A stretch of 64,000 bases of DNA from Candidatus Gastranaerophilales bacterium (GCA_023663225.1 JAMPHU010000011.1:1-64000), one strand, 5' to 3'. Numbered from the stretch's first letter, positions 8,053-18,308 are shown. Notes: generated by a model from the sequence alone, not told the origin. Translations and numbers: made by a program.

Positions 8053-8746
8053 ATATTTGGCTCAGTGCGGTGTCTGTTCCCGCAGAGAGGCGGATGAGTT
8101 GATCGGGCGGGGTGCGGTGACAGTGGACGGACAGATTGGCGAGGTAGGTCAGAGCGTGTGCGGCGACGAAGTGATCTGTGTGCGGGGAAAACGTTTGGAA
8201 GGCCCTGATGTACGCAAGGTGCTTGCCTTCTACAAACCCATAGGTGTGGTCTGCACTGAGCGGGATCCTCATGCGGAAAAGACGATAAACAATATGATAT
8301 CCTATCCGGTGCGAGTGACTTATGCGGGACGGCTGGATAAGGAGTCAGAAGGATTACTACTGTTATCTAATGATGGAGCGTTGATCGATGCCGTCACACG
8401 GGGAGCAAACAGACATGAAAAAGAATATGTTGTGAGGGTAAACAAAGAGATAACACCTGATTTTATACAAAAAATGACGAGTGGTATTTATTTGGAGGGG
8501 CTGGATGTCACGACGAGAGAATGTGATGTCCGCCAGATTGGAAAATACACATTTGTCTTGATCTTGACGCAGGGATTGAACAGGCAGATCCGCAGGATGT
8601 GTAGGGCCTGCGGCTATCATGTGAGAAGTTTGAAGCGGGTTCGCGTGATGAATATTCAGTTGGGGCATCTGAGGCCCGGCGAGTATCGGGAGATCACCGG
8701 ACAGGAGTTAGAACAGTTGTATCGAGAAGCGGGATTGAAGAGTTAG
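8030..8746 (+). CDS. rluF: 23S rRNA pseudouridine synthase, RluF/RsuA family
   Basis: 238 residues. An S4 RNA-binding domain fills residues 1-60 (L-N-K-Y-L-A-Q-C-G-V-C-S-R-R-E-A-D). The catalytic motif is G-R-L-D-K-E-S-E-G-L (about 103-112) with Asp106 as the nucleophile. A T-Q-G-L-N-R-Q-I-R-R-M-C segment near 183-195 is typical of the RluF branch (E. coli U2604) rather than RluB or RsuA. The start overlaps the RNase H gene, so the two are probably co-transcribed. Confidence 0.87.
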   Translation: MEKIRLNKYLAQCGVCSRREADELIGRGAVTVDGQIGEVGQSVCGDEVICVRGKRLEGPDVRKVLAFYKPIGVVCTERDPHAEKTINNMISYPVRVTYAGRLDKESEGLLLLSNDGALIDAVTRGANRHEKEYVVRVNKEITPDFIQKMTSGIYLEGLDVTTRECDVRQIGKYTFVLILTQGLNRQIRRMCRACGYHVRSLKRVRVMNIQLGHLRPGEYREITGQELEQLYREAGLKS

Positions 8747-8794
8747 TTATGTATATAATATCATATGTAATATAATAAAAGGACAGGTACAAAA

Positions 8795-10756
8795 ATGCAG
8801 TCATCCAAGATGGAACGATTAAAGGAATTGACAAGTAGGCTGAGTGAGGCTTCTCGGGCGTATTATGCCGAGGACCGAGAGATTATGAGCAACTTTGAAT
8901 ATGACAGACTGTACGATGAACTGGCTGCCATAGAGCGCGAGACAGGTATCGTGTTGGCGAACAGTCCTACTGTTACAGTGGGTTATGAGGCGGTGGACGA
9001 ACTGCCCAAGGAGAGGCATGAGAGTCCCATGTTGTCTCTTGGCAAGACCAAGAGCAGAGAAGAATTGCAGGATTGGCTGCAGGGAAAGGCAGGGATCTTA
9101 AGCTGGAAGTTGGACGGTCTGACGATTGTTCTCACCTATAGAGGCGGAAAGCTTGAGAAGGCTGTCACCAGAGGAAACGGCGAAGTGGGCGAGGTGGTGA
9201 CCAACAATGCCCGAACGTTTCAAAATCTGCCCATGAATATCGCCTATCAGGGAGAGATGACGATCAGAGGGGAGGCTGTCATCAGTTACTCTGATTTTGA
9301 GAAGATCAACAGGGAGATACCGGATGCGGAGGAGAAGTATAAGAATCCCCGGAATTTGTGCAGCGGCTCTGTGAGACAGTTAAACAACGAGATCACAGCG
9401 AAACGTAACGTGCGTTTTTTTGCGTATACACTGGTGAAAGCGGAGAACGTGGACTTTGGCAATTCCAGGCAGGAGCAATTCCGTTTTTTGGAACAGCAAG
9501 GGTTTGAGGTGGTGGAGTACAGATTGGTGACAGCGGAGAATATTCAGGAGGTCGTCGCAGAGTTTGAAGGCAAGATTGAGACTTATGATATTCCTTCGGA
9601 CGGATTGGTGCTGACTTATGACGATATCGCCTACGGGGAGAGTTTGGGCAGGACAGCCAAATTTCCCAGACATTCCATCGCTTTCAAGTGGGCGGATGAA
9701 CTCGCCGAGACGACTTTAAAGGAGATTGAGTGGAGCGCCAGCCGGACGGGACTGATCAATCCGGTGGCGATCTTTGAGCCGGTGGAATTGGAGGGGACTA
9801 CCGTCAGTCGGGCATCGGTGCACAATATCAGTATTTTGAAAGGATTAAAGCTGGGAATCGGGGATCGTATCACGGTGTACAAGGCCAATATGATCATTCC
9901 CCAGATTGCGGAGAATCTGACAGGGAGCGACACGGTGGAGATCCCGAAGGTGTGTCCCGTCTGCGGGCAGCCTACCCAGATCAGACAGGTGAATGAGGTG
10001 CAGTCCCTTTACTGTAACAATGAAAAATGCGCGGCAAAGAGCGTCAAGTCCTTTACGCTTTTTGCCAGCAGGGATGCTATGAATATTGACGGTCTCTCGG
10101 AGGCCACGCTGGAGAAGTTTATCGACAGAGGTTTTGTGAAGGAATTTGCCGATCTCTATCACCTTGATCGGTATCGGGAGGAAATCACAGAAATGGAAGG
10201 TTTTGGGGAGAAATCTTTCCAAAATCTTCAGGACAGTGTGGATATTTCCCGAAATACCACGCTGCCGAGGCTGATTTATGCGCTGGGCATCGCTAATATA
10301 GGGGTGGCCAACGCAAAGATGTTGTGTCGGCATTTTGACTATGATCTGGAATTGTTAAAAACTGCAGATGTGGAGACCTTGAGCGTGATTGAGGGAGTGG
10401 GAGAAGTCATCGCCTCTGCTTTTGTGGACTATATGCAGGATAGGGAGAATCTCGCCCGTTTGGAACGGCTGCTTCCTGAACTGTCGATAGAAAAGCTGCA
10501 GATCAACACAGAAGGCCAGACTTTGGCGGGAATGGTCTTTGTCATCACGGGGAGTCTGAACCATTACGGTAGCCGCAGCGAATTGAAAGAGGAGATCGAG
10601 CAAAAAGGCGGCAAGGTCACGGGCAGCGTCACAGGCAAGACCACTTGTCTGATCAATAATGACAATACGTCCACTTCCGCAAAGAATAAAAAAGCGAAGG
10701 AACTGCAGGTTCCTGTTCTCACGGAAGATGAATTTTTGGAACAATATATGCGGTAA
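8795..10756 (+). CDS. ligA: NAD+-dependent DNA ligase
   Basis: 653 residues. Order: Ia domain (1-60; Y-Y in S-R-A-Y-Y-A and Y-D-x-L-Y-D-E-L bind NMN), adenylation domain with K-L-D-G and the nucleophile Lys105, OB fold (about 305-380), four-cysteine zinc finger (C-P-V-C ... C-xxxx-C, about 388-410), helix-hairpin-helix region, and a BRCT domain (575-650). The usual T-R-G-D-G motif reads T-R-G-N-G here, and the adenylation domain is shorter than in E. coli LigA. The sequence looks like a divergent LigA class, possibly a second ligase. AAAGGA precedes the start. Confidence 0.9.
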   Translation: MQSSKMERLKELTSRLSEASRAYYAEDREIMSNFEYDRLYDELAAIERETGIVLANSPTVTVGYEAVDELPKERHESPMLSLGKTKSREELQDWLQGKAGILSWKLDGLTIVLTYRGGKLEKAVTRGNGEVGEVVTNNARTFQNLPMNIAYQGEMTIRGEAVISYSDFEKINREIPDAEEKYKNPRNLCSGSVRQLNNEITAKRNVRFFAYTLVKAENVDFGNSRQEQFRFLEQQGFEVVEYRLVTAENIQEVVAEFEGKIETYDIPSDGLVLTYDDIAYGESLGRTAKFPRHSIAFKWADELAETTLKEIEWSASRTGLINPVAIFEPVELEGTTVSRASVHNISILKGLKLGIGDRITVYKANMIIPQIAENLTGSDTVEIPKVCPVCGQPTQIRQVNEVQSLYCNNEKCAAKSVKSFTLFASRDAMNIDGLSEATLEKFIDRGFVKEFADLYHLDRYREEITEMEGFGEKSFQNLQDSVDISRNTTLPRLIYALGIANIGVANAKMLCRHFDYDLELLKTADVETLSVIEGVGEVIASAFVDYMQDRENLARLERLLPELSIEKLQINTEGQTLAGMVFVITGSLNHYGSRSELKEEIEQKGGKVTGSVTGKTTCLINNDNTSTSAKNKKAKELQVPVLTEDEFLEQYMR

Positions 10757-10859
10757 GACGAAAACTGTCAAAACGGCCGGACGGGTTTCATGGTTTATGA
10801 AAAGCGGAATCTGTATCGAAAAATACAGGAAGCAGGAAATAGAGAAATGAGGGGTCGAT

Positions 10860-11765
10860 ATGCCGATCAGGATACAGCGGGAACTTCCCGCCAGGGAGAT
10901 ATTGGAAAATGAGAATATATTTGTCATGGACGAATTGCGTGCTACGCATCAGGATATTCGTCCTCTGAAGGTGTTGATTTTAAACAATATGCCTCTCAAG
11001 CAGGACACGGAGCTGCAGCTTTTGCGCGCGCTGTCCAACACGCCCCTGCAGGTGGATGTGACCTTTATGAACACCAAGACGCATATTTCGCTCAACACGC
11101 CCGCAAGTCATTTGAACAAGTTTTACACCACGCTGGATGAGATCAGAGAAAATAAATATGACGGACTGATCATCACCGGAGCGCCTGTGGAGGATATTTC
11201 TTTCGAGGAAGTGGACTATTGGGAGGAGATCTGTGAGATCATGGATTGGGCCGAGACGCATGTGACCTCTACCTTCCATATCTGCTGGGCGGCGCAGGCA
11301 GGATTTTACCATTATTATGGAATTGACAAGCGGAAACTGGATCAAAAGTTGTTCGGAGTCTATGAACACAAGGTGTCCAACCGGAAGATCCCGCTGGTGA
11401 GAGGATTTGACGATATTTTTCTGGCCCCTCACAGCAGACATACGGAGACCGGCGCGGAGGAGATCCACGCCTGCAGCGAGCTGACCGTGTTGGCGGAGTC
11501 GCCTGTGGCGGGTGTGTTTTTGGCGATCGCCGAGGAGGGCAGGAAAATCTTTGTGAACGGGCATCCTGAGTATGACCGGTATTCTCTGGACAGTGAGTAT
11601 CGAAGGGACTTAAAAAAGGGCCTGCCGATCCAATTACCCTACAATTATTATCCCAATGATGATCCGAATGAGCGGCCGCTCTTACAATGGCGCGCCCACA
11701 GCAACAATCTTTACAGTAATTGGCTTAATTATTACGTGTACCAGATGACGCCGTTTGAACTGTAG
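10860..11765 (+). CDS. metAA: homoserine O-acetyltransferase (MetA family)
   Basis: 301 residues, full length. The catalytic cysteine is Cys142 in H-I-C-W-A-A-Q-A-G; the E/H partners are in N-G-H-P-E-Y-D-R-Y (about 235-243). Residue 111 is Glu (T-G-A-P-V-E). In this family Glu111 marks acetyl-CoA use and Gly111 marks succinyl-CoA use, so O-acetylhomoserine is the expected product despite the frequent label succinyltransferase. It starts methionine synthesis in the cytosol. No SAM riboswitch or T-box is visible in the 103 bases upstream. Confidence 0.92.
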   Translation: MPIRIQRELPAREILENENIFVMDELRATHQDIRPLKVLILNNMPLKQDTELQLLRALSNTPLQVDVTFMNTKTHISLNTPASHLNKFYTTLDEIRENKYDGLIITGAPVEDISFEEVDYWEEICEIMDWAETHVTSTFHICWAAQAGFYHYYGIDKRKLDQKLFGVYEHKVSNRKIPLVRGFDDIFLAPHSRHTETGAEEIHACSELTVLAESPVAGVFLAIAEEGRKIFVNGHPEYDRYSLDSEYRRDLKKGLPIQLPYNYYPNDDPNERPLLQWRAHSNNLYSNWLNYYVYQMTPFEL

Positions 11766-11789
11766 AAAAACGGCTTAAGGATTAAATGC

Positions 11790-11818
11790 TTTACACTTTG
11801 GGTGGGAGTTGCTATAAT
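11790..11818 (+). promoter_or_regulatory. strong sigma-A promoter
   Basis: TTTACA (11790-11795) and TATAAT (11813-11818) are exactly 17 bases apart. It drives the 50-residue protein at 11864 and lies just after metA. Confidence 0.75.
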
Positions 11819-11863
11819 GAACGTATAAATGTTTTTAAATATTCATAGAAAGCGGGTGATCTT

Positions 11864-12016
11864 ATGACTGATAAACAGTTACGGTATATCAACAGACTAA
11901 CAGTTTTTGTCAGAAAGTTATTAAAACTTGTACCACAAGAGAAAAGAGAAGAACTGGAAAACGAATTTGACGCGATTCTTTTAGAAGTTACAGAACCAAG
12001 TGAAAAAATTGATTAA
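11864..12016 (+). CDS. small charged protein, 50 residues
   Basis: An ATG-to-TAA frame of 51 codons between a near-consensus promoter and a hairpin terminator. The first half is basic and amphipathic (R-K-L-L-K-L-V), and the second half is acidic and helical (K-R-E-E-L-E-N-E-F-D). No cysteines and no membrane segment. The flanking promoter and terminator make a real monocistronic unit likely. No family recognised; it might be a small regulatory or DNA-associated protein, but this is a guess. Confidence 0.6.
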   Translation: MTDKQLRYINRLTVFVRKLLKLVPQEKREELENEFDAILLEVTEPSEKID

Positions 12017-12033
12017 ATAGGAGCTGGCAATCC

Positions 12034-12075
12034 AAGGTGTAAGGTCTTTATGGAATAAGGCTCTACACCTTTTTA
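12034..12075 (+). terminator. rho-independent terminator
   Basis: AAGGTGTA (12034-12041) pairs with TACACCTT (12064-12071), followed by a run of T to 12074. The 22-base loop is long. It ends the small-protein transcript ahead of the GH43 gene. Confidence 0.65.
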
Positions 12076-12100
12076 CTGACCTGCAAAATGAGGCCCGACA

Positions 12101-13567
12101 ATGATTTATAAAAATCCTGTTATAAGGGGTTTTCACCCCGACCCATCTGTTTGCAGAGTGGGCAGCGACTACTATTTGGCGACAAGTTCATTCGAGTATT
12201 TCCCGGGAATCCCCATCTATCACAGCAGAGATCTGATCAACTGGACGATGATCAATCATTGTATTGCAGACCCGCGGCAGCTTGACTTCCATGCTTTTGG
12301 AAATTCGGGCGGCATCTGGGCGCCTACGATACGATATCATAATGGCCGTTTTTATGTGACGGCGACGGTTGATCAGGTCGGAAATATGATAACGCACACG
12401 GACGATATAAACGGGGAATGGTCGGCTCCGGTTTTTGTAAAGATGGGAGGAATCGACCCGTCAATCTATTTTGAGGATGATCGCGCATATTACTGCACAA
12501 ATGAAAATGCGGGAAATGGCGAGGCCATCACGTTGCGTGAAATCGATCCCGACACGGGAGAATTGACAGGGGAAAAGGCGGAGATATGGCACGGAACGGG
12601 CGGAGGCTGGCTGGAGGCTCCTCACATTTATAAAATAAAAGAATGGTATTATATCTTCACCGCGGAGGGCGGCACGCTGCAGAATCATATGGTTACGGTG
12701 GGCAGAAGCAGAACGCTTTTCGGGAATTATGAAAAATGCCCGTTTAATCCTATACTCACAAACAGAAACGACACCTCAAAAGCCATACAATGTACCGGAC
12801 ACGCGGATCTGATCGATGATGACAATGGCAACTGGTATATCGTACATCTCGGGACAAGGCCGTGCAATCGCACAAAGTCCAATCTGGGCAGGGAGACTTT
12901 TTTGACGCCCTTACAGTACCAAGACGACTGGTTTTCTGTAGATGGCGGCAAGGCGAAGATCGAAAATGAGATAGACATCCATGCGGAACAGAAAAACGGC
13001 GGCGTTTTTGTGGCGGATTTCACAAATTCTAAATTTGAAAAGGAATGGCTGTTTTTAAATTATGAGCAGGTATCAAAAGAAGGCCGGCTCGTTCTGCGGC
13101 CGACCAAGAGTGATATAACGTTTGCGGCGGTCAGGCAGCCCGATATGCAATGCTCAGTCAAAACAGTATGTCATTTTGCCCCTCAAAATGCTGATGCGGA
13201 GGCGGGTCTGATGGCATATCTGCAATCTGATTTTTATTATCGGCTCTGTAAAAAAAGAGATGCGGGCAAAGATTACATAGTCATACAAAAACGCGCGGGA
13301 GATTTTTGTCAGACGATCTATCAGGAAAAAACGCAGAGCGACACACTTGCGTTTCAGATCGAGGCGGATCAGGAGTACTATTATTTTTATTGTGCTGAGA
13401 ACAATGAGCCTATGCGGCAAATCGGAAAAGCCTCAACCCGTTTCTTATGTGTGGAAATGCCGGACAGGTGTTTTACCGGCACGGTCATCGGTGTGTACAC
13501 CATAGGGAACACAGCGGAATTTTCAAGTTTTTCGGTATATTTTTCCAGTCTTGTCCATATACTTTAA
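12101..13567 (+). CDS. glycoside hydrolase family 43 (beta-xylosidase/arabinofuranosidase type)
   Basis: 488 residues. A five-bladed propeller (1-295) carries the catalytic base Asp14 (F-H-P-D-P-S), the pKa modulator Asp119 (G-G-I-D-P-S) and the acid Glu172 (W-L-E-A-P-H). A C-terminal beta-sandwich (about 310-485) is of the type found with beta-xylosidases of GH43 subfamilies 11/12. No signal peptide, so it acts on imported xylo- or arabino-oligosaccharides. Only a weak GAGG lies before the ATG at 12101. It is likely catabolic, working in parallel with the GH2 enzyme at 4.1 kb. Confidence 0.88.
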   Translation: MIYKNPVIRGFHPDPSVCRVGSDYYLATSSFEYFPGIPIYHSRDLINWTMINHCIADPRQLDFHAFGNSGGIWAPTIRYHNGRFYVTATVDQVGNMITHTDDINGEWSAPVFVKMGGIDPSIYFEDDRAYYCTNENAGNGEAITLREIDPDTGELTGEKAEIWHGTGGGWLEAPHIYKIKEWYYIFTAEGGTLQNHMVTVGRSRTLFGNYEKCPFNPILTNRNDTSKAIQCTGHADLIDDDNGNWYIVHLGTRPCNRTKSNLGRETFLTPLQYQDDWFSVDGGKAKIENEIDIHAEQKNGGVFVADFTNSKFEKEWLFLNYEQVSKEGRLVLRPTKSDITFAAVRQPDMQCSVKTVCHFAPQNADAEAGLMAYLQSDFYYRLCKKRDAGKDYIVIQKRAGDFCQTIYQEKTQSDTLAFQIEADQEYYYFYCAENNEPMRQIGKASTRFLCVEMPDRCFTGTVIGVYTIGNTAEFSSFSVYFSSLVHIL

Positions 13568-13622
13568 TAAATGACGGATGGCGCGGATAGCGTCGTCGGG
13601 AAAACGGACAGGAGGTAGTGGT

Positions 13623-13862
13623 ATGGCGAGAGGACAGCGCAAGACCATAGAGGAAAAGATCGCGGCGAAAGAGGAGATGATATCCGCGTTGGAGACGCGT
13701 GTGGAATCGGAAAAGAGAGAGCTTGCGGAGCTCTACGAGGAAAAGCGGCGCAAGGAATTGGAGGCGGTCAGCGAGTTGATCGAGGACGCGGGACTGGCTC
13801 CGGAAGAGGTGGCGGAAGTATTGCAGCAATATATCGACAGCCGCGAGGAGAATGTGTCTTAA
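13623..13862 (+). CDS. small coiled-coil protein, 79 residues
   Basis: Starts M-A-R-G-Q-R-K-T-I-E-E-K, then one long heptad-rich, highly charged helix (residues 8-50) and a short second helix. GGAGG lies seven bases before ATG 13623; an earlier ATG at 13578 has no ribosome site. Similar short M-A-R-G-x-R-K proteins are common in Lachnospiraceae, with no known function. The basic N-terminus and coiled coil allow a nucleic-acid-binding or dimer role. It is followed by hairpins and a strong terminator. Confidence 0.75.
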   Translation: MARGQRKTIEEKIAAKEEMISALETRVESEKRELAELYEEKRRKELEAVSELIEDAGLAPEEVAEVLQQYIDSREENVS

Positions 13863-13889
13863 GTTCTGGGAGATACACCCTATTTGTGA

Positions 13890-13951
13890 CGAGCCGCTGC
13901 TTGCAGCGCTTCAAATTCCATGCCCCGCTGCGAGCAGCGGGGTTATTGACT
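13890..13951 (-). repeat. intergenic palindromic repeat, copy B
   Basis: On the minus strand AGTCAATAACCCCGCTGC (13951 to 13934) starts a CCCCGCTGC/GCAGCGGGG hairpin (13923-13942), followed by a second GCTGC-AA-GCAGC hairpin near 13893-13907. It matches copy A at 4045-4069. Confidence 0.45.
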
Positions 13952-13952
13952 T

Positions 13953-13996
13953 AACATAAGGGCAGTTCGCGGAGCGCGCTGCCCTTATGTTTTACT
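13953..13996 (+). terminator. convergent-region terminator hairpin
   Basis: AACATAAGGGCAG (13953-13965) pairs perfectly with CTGCCCTTATGTT (13979-13991) around a 13-base GC-rich loop. T-residues follow on the plus strand. The stop codon of the minus-strand activase lies at its right edge, so the hairpin probably separates the two convergent transcripts. Confidence 0.75.
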
Positions 13997-16900
13997 CCGC
14001 CTTGCTCATCAGATTCTTTTGAGCGGTTGACAGCATCAGTTTGATGCGGTTTAACTGATTTACCTCGCTGGCACCGGGGTCGTAGTCGATGGCCACGATG
14101 TTGGACTGCGGGTAAGCTTTCCGCAGGGTCTTGATCACGCCTTTTCCCACCACATGGTTGGGCAGGCAGCCAAAGGGTTGTGTGCAGACGATATTGGGCA
14201 CGTCCTCCTTGATCAGCTCCACCATCTCTCCGGTCAGGAACCATCCCTCGCCGGTCTGGTTGCCGATGGAGACGATGGGTTTGGCGTAGGACACCGTCTG
14301 GTAGATGGAGGTGGGCGGGTCAAAATGTCTGCTTGCCGCAAATTCTTTTGCGGCGGCCCCGCGCAGCGCCTTTTCGATCGCCCAGATCCCCAGCTTGGAG
14401 ATCCTTGCGGCGCGCTTGCTGGTGCCCAGATATTTGGCCTTGTAGATCTGGTTGTAGAAACAGTACAGGATAAAGTCGAGCAGGTCGGGCACCACCGGTT
14501 CCGCACCCTCGGACTCCAAAAGCTCTACCAGATGATTGTTGCCGGCAGGAGAGAATTTCACCAGAATCTCGCCCACGATGCCCACACGGGGTTTTTGGAT
14601 ATCCAGCGTGGGAATCTGGTCAAAATCACGGATGATCTCGCGGCACATTCTGTTGAACTGTGTCAGTTTCACATGTTTGGCGGTGACAAAGTCGATCACC
14701 TGCTTTTTCCATTTGTCATGCATGGCGTCCACGCTGCCGGGCACGGCCTCATAGGGGCGCATGCGGTACACACAGCGCATAAAGATATCTCCGAACTCCG
14801 CCCCCATGGCTGCGCGCAGCAATAAGTCGGCGTTTAGATGAAAGCCGGGGTTTTTTTCCATGCCGTTTAAATTGAGAGAGATAACGGGGATCTGAGCCAT
14901 ATCGGCCTTCTCCAGCGCTCTCCGTATAAAACCCACATAGTTGGTAGCGCGGCATCCGCCTCCGGTCTGGGTCATAACGATGGCGGTTCTATTGACGTCA
15001 TACTTGCCGGAGAGCAATGCCTCCATAATCTGTCCCACCACCAGAAGAGAAGGATAACAGGCGTCATTGTTTACATATTTCAGTCCCATGTCCACGGAAT
15101 GTTTGTTGTCATTGTCCAGCACTTCAAAATTGTAACCGCAGGAGTTGAAAGCGGGTTGCAGGATCTCGAAGTGGATGGGAGACATCTGCGGACACAGAAT
15201 GGTGTAGTTTTTCCGCATCTCCTCGGTGAAAAGCACTTTCTCGATGGCTGCGGAGCGCACCGTGCGCTGCTTGCCCATGCGCTCGCGCACTTTTAAAGCG
15301 GAGAGCAGGGAGCGGATGCGGATTCTGGCGGCGCCTAAATTGTTCACCTCGTCGATCTTTAAGCAGGTATAAATTTTGTCGGAACCGGACAAAATATCGT
15401 TGACCTGATCTGTGGTGACGGCGTCCAAGCCGCAGCCGAAGGAGTTCAACTGGATCAGATCCAGATTGTCCACTGTCTTTACATAGCTTGCCGCTGCGTA
15501 GAGGCGGGAGTGATACATCCACTGGTCGGAGACGATCAGGGGTCTTTCCGGCGCGCCCAAATGGGAGATGGAATCCTCCGTCAGCACGGCGATGTCATAG
15601 GAAGTGATCAACTCGGGAATACCGTGGTTGATCTCCGGATCTACGTGATAAGGGCGTCCTGCCAGCACGATCCCCCGCTTTCCGGTTTCTTCCAGATATT
15701 TCAGGGTCTCTTCCCCCTTCTTCCGCATGTCCTCTCTGGCCCTTGCCAGTTCTTCCCATGCCTGTCTGCAGGCGTCTGCGATCTCGCCCGCGGGAATCTC
15801 CGCAAATTCTCTGGTCAGAGCGTCCGTGACGGTGTCGATGTCTCTAAAGGACATAAAAGGATTGCGGAAGGTGATCCCCTCTTCGCCCAGTTCCTCCACA
15901 TTGTTCTTGATATTCTCGGAGTAGGAGGTCACGATAGGGCAATTATAGTGGTTGCCTGCCCCCTCCACCTCATTCCGCTCATAGAACAGGGAAGGGTAGA
16001 AAATAAAGGTGACGCCCTGTCTGATCAGCCAGGTCACATGGCCGTGGGCAAGCTTGGCCGGATAACACTCGGACTCGCTTGGGATGGATTCGATCCCCAG
16101 CTCATAAATCTTTCTGGTGGAGTTGGGAGAGAGCACCACGCGGTATCCCAGTCGGGTGAAAAAAGTAAACCAGAAGGGATAGTTTTCATACATATTCAAA
16201 ACTCTCGGAATACCCACCACGCCCCTGGGCGCCTGATCGGCGTCGAGAGGAGTGTAGGAAAAGAGCCTCTTTAACTTGTATTCAAAGAGATTGGGCACAT
16301 TGTTTGCGTTTTTTTGGCCGCCGATGCCGCGCTCACAGCGGTTGCCGGAGATAAACTGGCGGCCGCCGGAAAACTTGTTGATGGTCAGCCTGCAACTGTT
16401 GGTGCAGCCTCTGCATTTGGCCATGCTAGTCTCAAATTTCAGCTCGCAGATCTGATCAAAGGAAAGCATGGTGGACACATAACCCTCCTCGTAGCGCTCT
16501 CTGGCGATCAGCGCGGCGCCGAAAGCGCCCATGATGCCCGCGATATCCGGCCGGATAGCCTCGCAGCCCGCAATCTTTTCAAAGCTGCGCAGCACCGCGT
16601 CATTGTAGAAGGTGCCGCCCTGTACCACGATGTTTTTGCCCAGCTCTGAGGCGTCTGACACCTTGATCACTTTGAACAGGGCGTTCTTGATCACGGAATA
16701 AGCGAGACCCGCGGAGATATCCGCCACGGATGCCCCCTCCTTCTGCGCCTGTTTTACCTTGGAGTTCATAAACACGGTGCAGCGGGTTCCCAGGTCGATG
16801 GGATGCTTGGCAAAGAGCGCTTCTCCGGCAAAATCCTGCACGGAGTAGTTTAAGGACTTGGCAAAAGTCTCGATAAAGGAGCCGCAGCCGGAGGAACAGG

Positions 16901-18251
16901 CCTCGTTCAACTGTACGCTGTCCACCGTCTGATTTTTGATCTTGATGCATTTCATATCCTGCCCGCCGATGTCCAAAATGCAGTCCACATCGGGGTCAAA
17001 GAATGAGGCGGCATAGTAGTGGGCAACGGTCTCCACCTCGCCGTCGTCCAGAAGAAAAGCCGCTTTCAACAGCGCCTCGCCGTAACCGGTGGAGCAGGAG
17101 CGGGCGATGTTCACATCCTCCGGAAGCATGGAGTAGATCTCTTTGATGGAACGGATGGCGGTTTTCAAGGGACTGCCGTCGTTATTGCTGTAAAAGGAGT
17201 AGAGCAGAGAGCCGTCCTCGCCCACCAGCGCGATCTTGGTGGTGGTGGAGCCGGCGTCGATCCCCAAAAAAGCGTTGCCCTTGTAGTCGGCGAGCACACC
17301 CGTGCCTACGTGATGTTTGCTGTGGCGTGTGCAGAACGCTCTGTAGGCGTCCTGATCCGCAAAGAGAGGCTCCATGCGCTCTACCTCAAACTCCATCTTG
17401 ATGTCCGAGGAGAGCTTGTTCACCATCTCCTCCATGGTATACGAAACCTCCTCCTTGGCGTTCAGCGCGGAGCCGATGGCCGCAAAGAGGTGGGAATTGT
17501 CCGTGTCGATGATATGTTCCTCGTCCAGATTCAGCGTGCGGATAAAGGCGGCTTTTAACTCGGATAAAAAGTGTAGGGGGCCGCCCAAAAACGCCACATG
17601 TCCCCTGATGGGTTTGCCGCATGCCAAGCCGCTGATGGTCTGGTTGACCACCGCCTGAAAAATAGACGCTGCCAAATCTTCCTTGGTGGCGCCCTCGTTG
17701 ATCAAGGGTTGGATATCCGTCTTGGCAAACACGCCACAGCGCGCCGCAATGGCATAGAGAGAGCGGTAATCTTTGGCGTACTCGTTTAATCCCGCGGCAT
17801 CCGTCTGAAGCAGAGAAGCCATCTGGTCGATAAAGGATCCGGTGCCCCCGGCGCAGATGCCGTTCATGCGCTGCTCCACATTGCCGCCCTCGAAGTAGAT
17901 GATCTTGGCGTCCTCGCCGCCTAACTCGATGGCCACATCCGTCTTGGGAGCCAACGTCTGCAGGGACGTGGCTACCGCGATGACCTCCTGGGTGAAGGGC
18001 ACTTTGAGATGGTTGGCTAAAGTCAGTCCGCCGGAGCCGGTGATCATGGGGTGGAGGGTCAGATTGCCCAGTTTCCCATAGGCGTCCTGCAACAGTGAGG
18101 AGAGCGTCTCCCTGATATTGGCATAGTGGCGCTTATAGTCGGAAAATAATATCGTATGTTCTTCATCCAAAATAGCAATCTTGACCGTGGTGGAGCCGAT
18201 GTCAATGCCTAAGGTTGCATATTTTAAAGCGAAATCCATATTGATAACCAT
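13992..18251 (-). CDS. fused double acyl-CoA dehydratase activase / 2-hydroxyacyl-CoA dehydratase-like protein
   Basis: 1419 residues. Two BadF/BcrA-type ATPase modules sit in tandem: module 1 (14-265) has G-I-D-I-G-S-T-T, Cys133 (I-C-A-G-G-T-G) and Cys172 (R-C-G-V-F); module 2 (328-590) has G-I-D-A-G-S-T-T, Cys452 (A-C-S-S-G-C-G) and Cys491 (R-C-T-V-F). The 39-residue cysteine spacing in each equals that of HgdC, whose homodimer holds one 4Fe-4S cluster. Then come a DUF2229 region beginning with C-R-G-C-T-N-S-C (about 630-650) and a dehydratase-like region with further cysteines (N-D-A-C-Y-P, G-G-G-C-R-A-T). It probably uses ATP for low-potential electron transfer; substrate unknown. Starts at 18251 and 18239 are both possible. 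Confidence 0.85.
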   Translation of the reverse strand: MVINMDFALKYATLGIDIGSTTVKIAILDEEHTILFSDYKRHYANIRETLSSLLQDAYGKLGNLTLHPMITGSGGLTLANHLKVPFTQEVIAVATSLQTLAPKTDVAIELGGEDAKIIYFEGGNVEQRMNGICAGGTGSFIDQMASLLQTDAAGLNEYAKDYRSLYAIAARCGVFAKTDIQPLINEGATKEDLAASIFQAVVNQTISGLACGKPIRGHVAFLGGPLHFLSELKAAFIRTLNLDEEHIIDTDNSHLFAAIGSALNAKEEVSYTMEEMVNKLSSDIKMEFEVERMEPLFADQDAYRAFCTRHSKHHVGTGVLADYKGNAFLGIDAGSTTTKIALVGEDGSLLYSFYSNNDGSPLKTAIRSIKEIYSMLPEDVNIARSCSTGYGEALLKAAFLLDDGEVETVAHYYAASFFDPDVDCILDIGGQDMKCIKIKNQTVDSVQLNEACSSGCGSFIETFAKSLNYSVQDFAGEALFAKHPIDLGTRCTVFMNSKVKQAQKEGASVADISAGLAYSVIKNALFKVIKVSDASELGKNIVVQGGTFYNDAVLRSFEKIAGCEAIRPDIAGIMGAFGAALIARERYEEGYVSTMLSFDQICELKFETSMAKCRGCTNSCRLTINKFSGGRQFISGNRCERGIGGQKNANNVPNLFEYKLKRLFSYTPLDADQAPRGVVGIPRVLNMYENYPFWFTFFTRLGYRVVLSPNSTRKIYELGIESIPSESECYPAKLAHGHVTWLIRQGVTFIFYPSLFYERNEVEGAGNHYNCPIVTSYSENIKNNVEELGEEGITFRNPFMSFRDIDTVTDALTREFAEIPAGEIADACRQAWEELARAREDMRKKGEETLKYLEETGKRGIVLAGRPYHVDPEINHGIPELITSYDIAVLTEDSISHLGAPERPLIVSDQWMYHSRLYAAASYVKTVDNLDLIQLNSFGCGLDAVTTDQVNDILSGSDKIYTCLKIDEVNNLGAARIRIRSLLSALKVRERMGKQRTVRSAAIEKVLFTEEMRKNYTILCPQMSPIHFEILQPAFNSCGYNFEVLDNDNKHSVDMGLKYVNNDACYPSLLVVGQIMEALLSGKYDVNRTAIVMTQTGGGCRATNYVGFIRRALEKADMAQIPVISLNLNGMEKNPGFHLNADLLLRAAMGAEFGDIFMRCVYRMRPYEAVPGSVDAMHDKWKKQVIDFVTAKHVKLTQFNRMCREIIRDFDQIPTLDIQKPRVGIVGEILVKFSPAGNNHLVELLESEGAEPVVPDLLDFILYCFYNQIYKAKYLGTSKRAARISKLGIWAIEKALRGAAAKEFAASRHFDPPTSIYQTVSYAKPIVSIGNQTGEGWFLTGEMVELIKEDVPNIVCTQPFGCLPNHVVGKGVIKTLRKAYPQSNIVAIDYDPGASEVNQLNRIKLMLSTAQKNLMSKAE

Positions 18252-18308
18252 ACCTTTCTTTTGAACTGCTTTATAAATAAGAAATAAAAGGAAACGACAT
18301 ACTCTGGT

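Noticed and set aside
10757..10859. Possible SAM riboswitch ahead of metA
   Set aside because: The 103-base gap lacks the conserved four-way junction elements and a terminator hairpin.
14154..14825. A 223-codon plus-strand frame inside the fused activase gene
   Set aside because: It is antisense to conserved cysteine motifs of the activase and has no ribosome site or recognisable domain; the same holds for the frame at 15510-16274.
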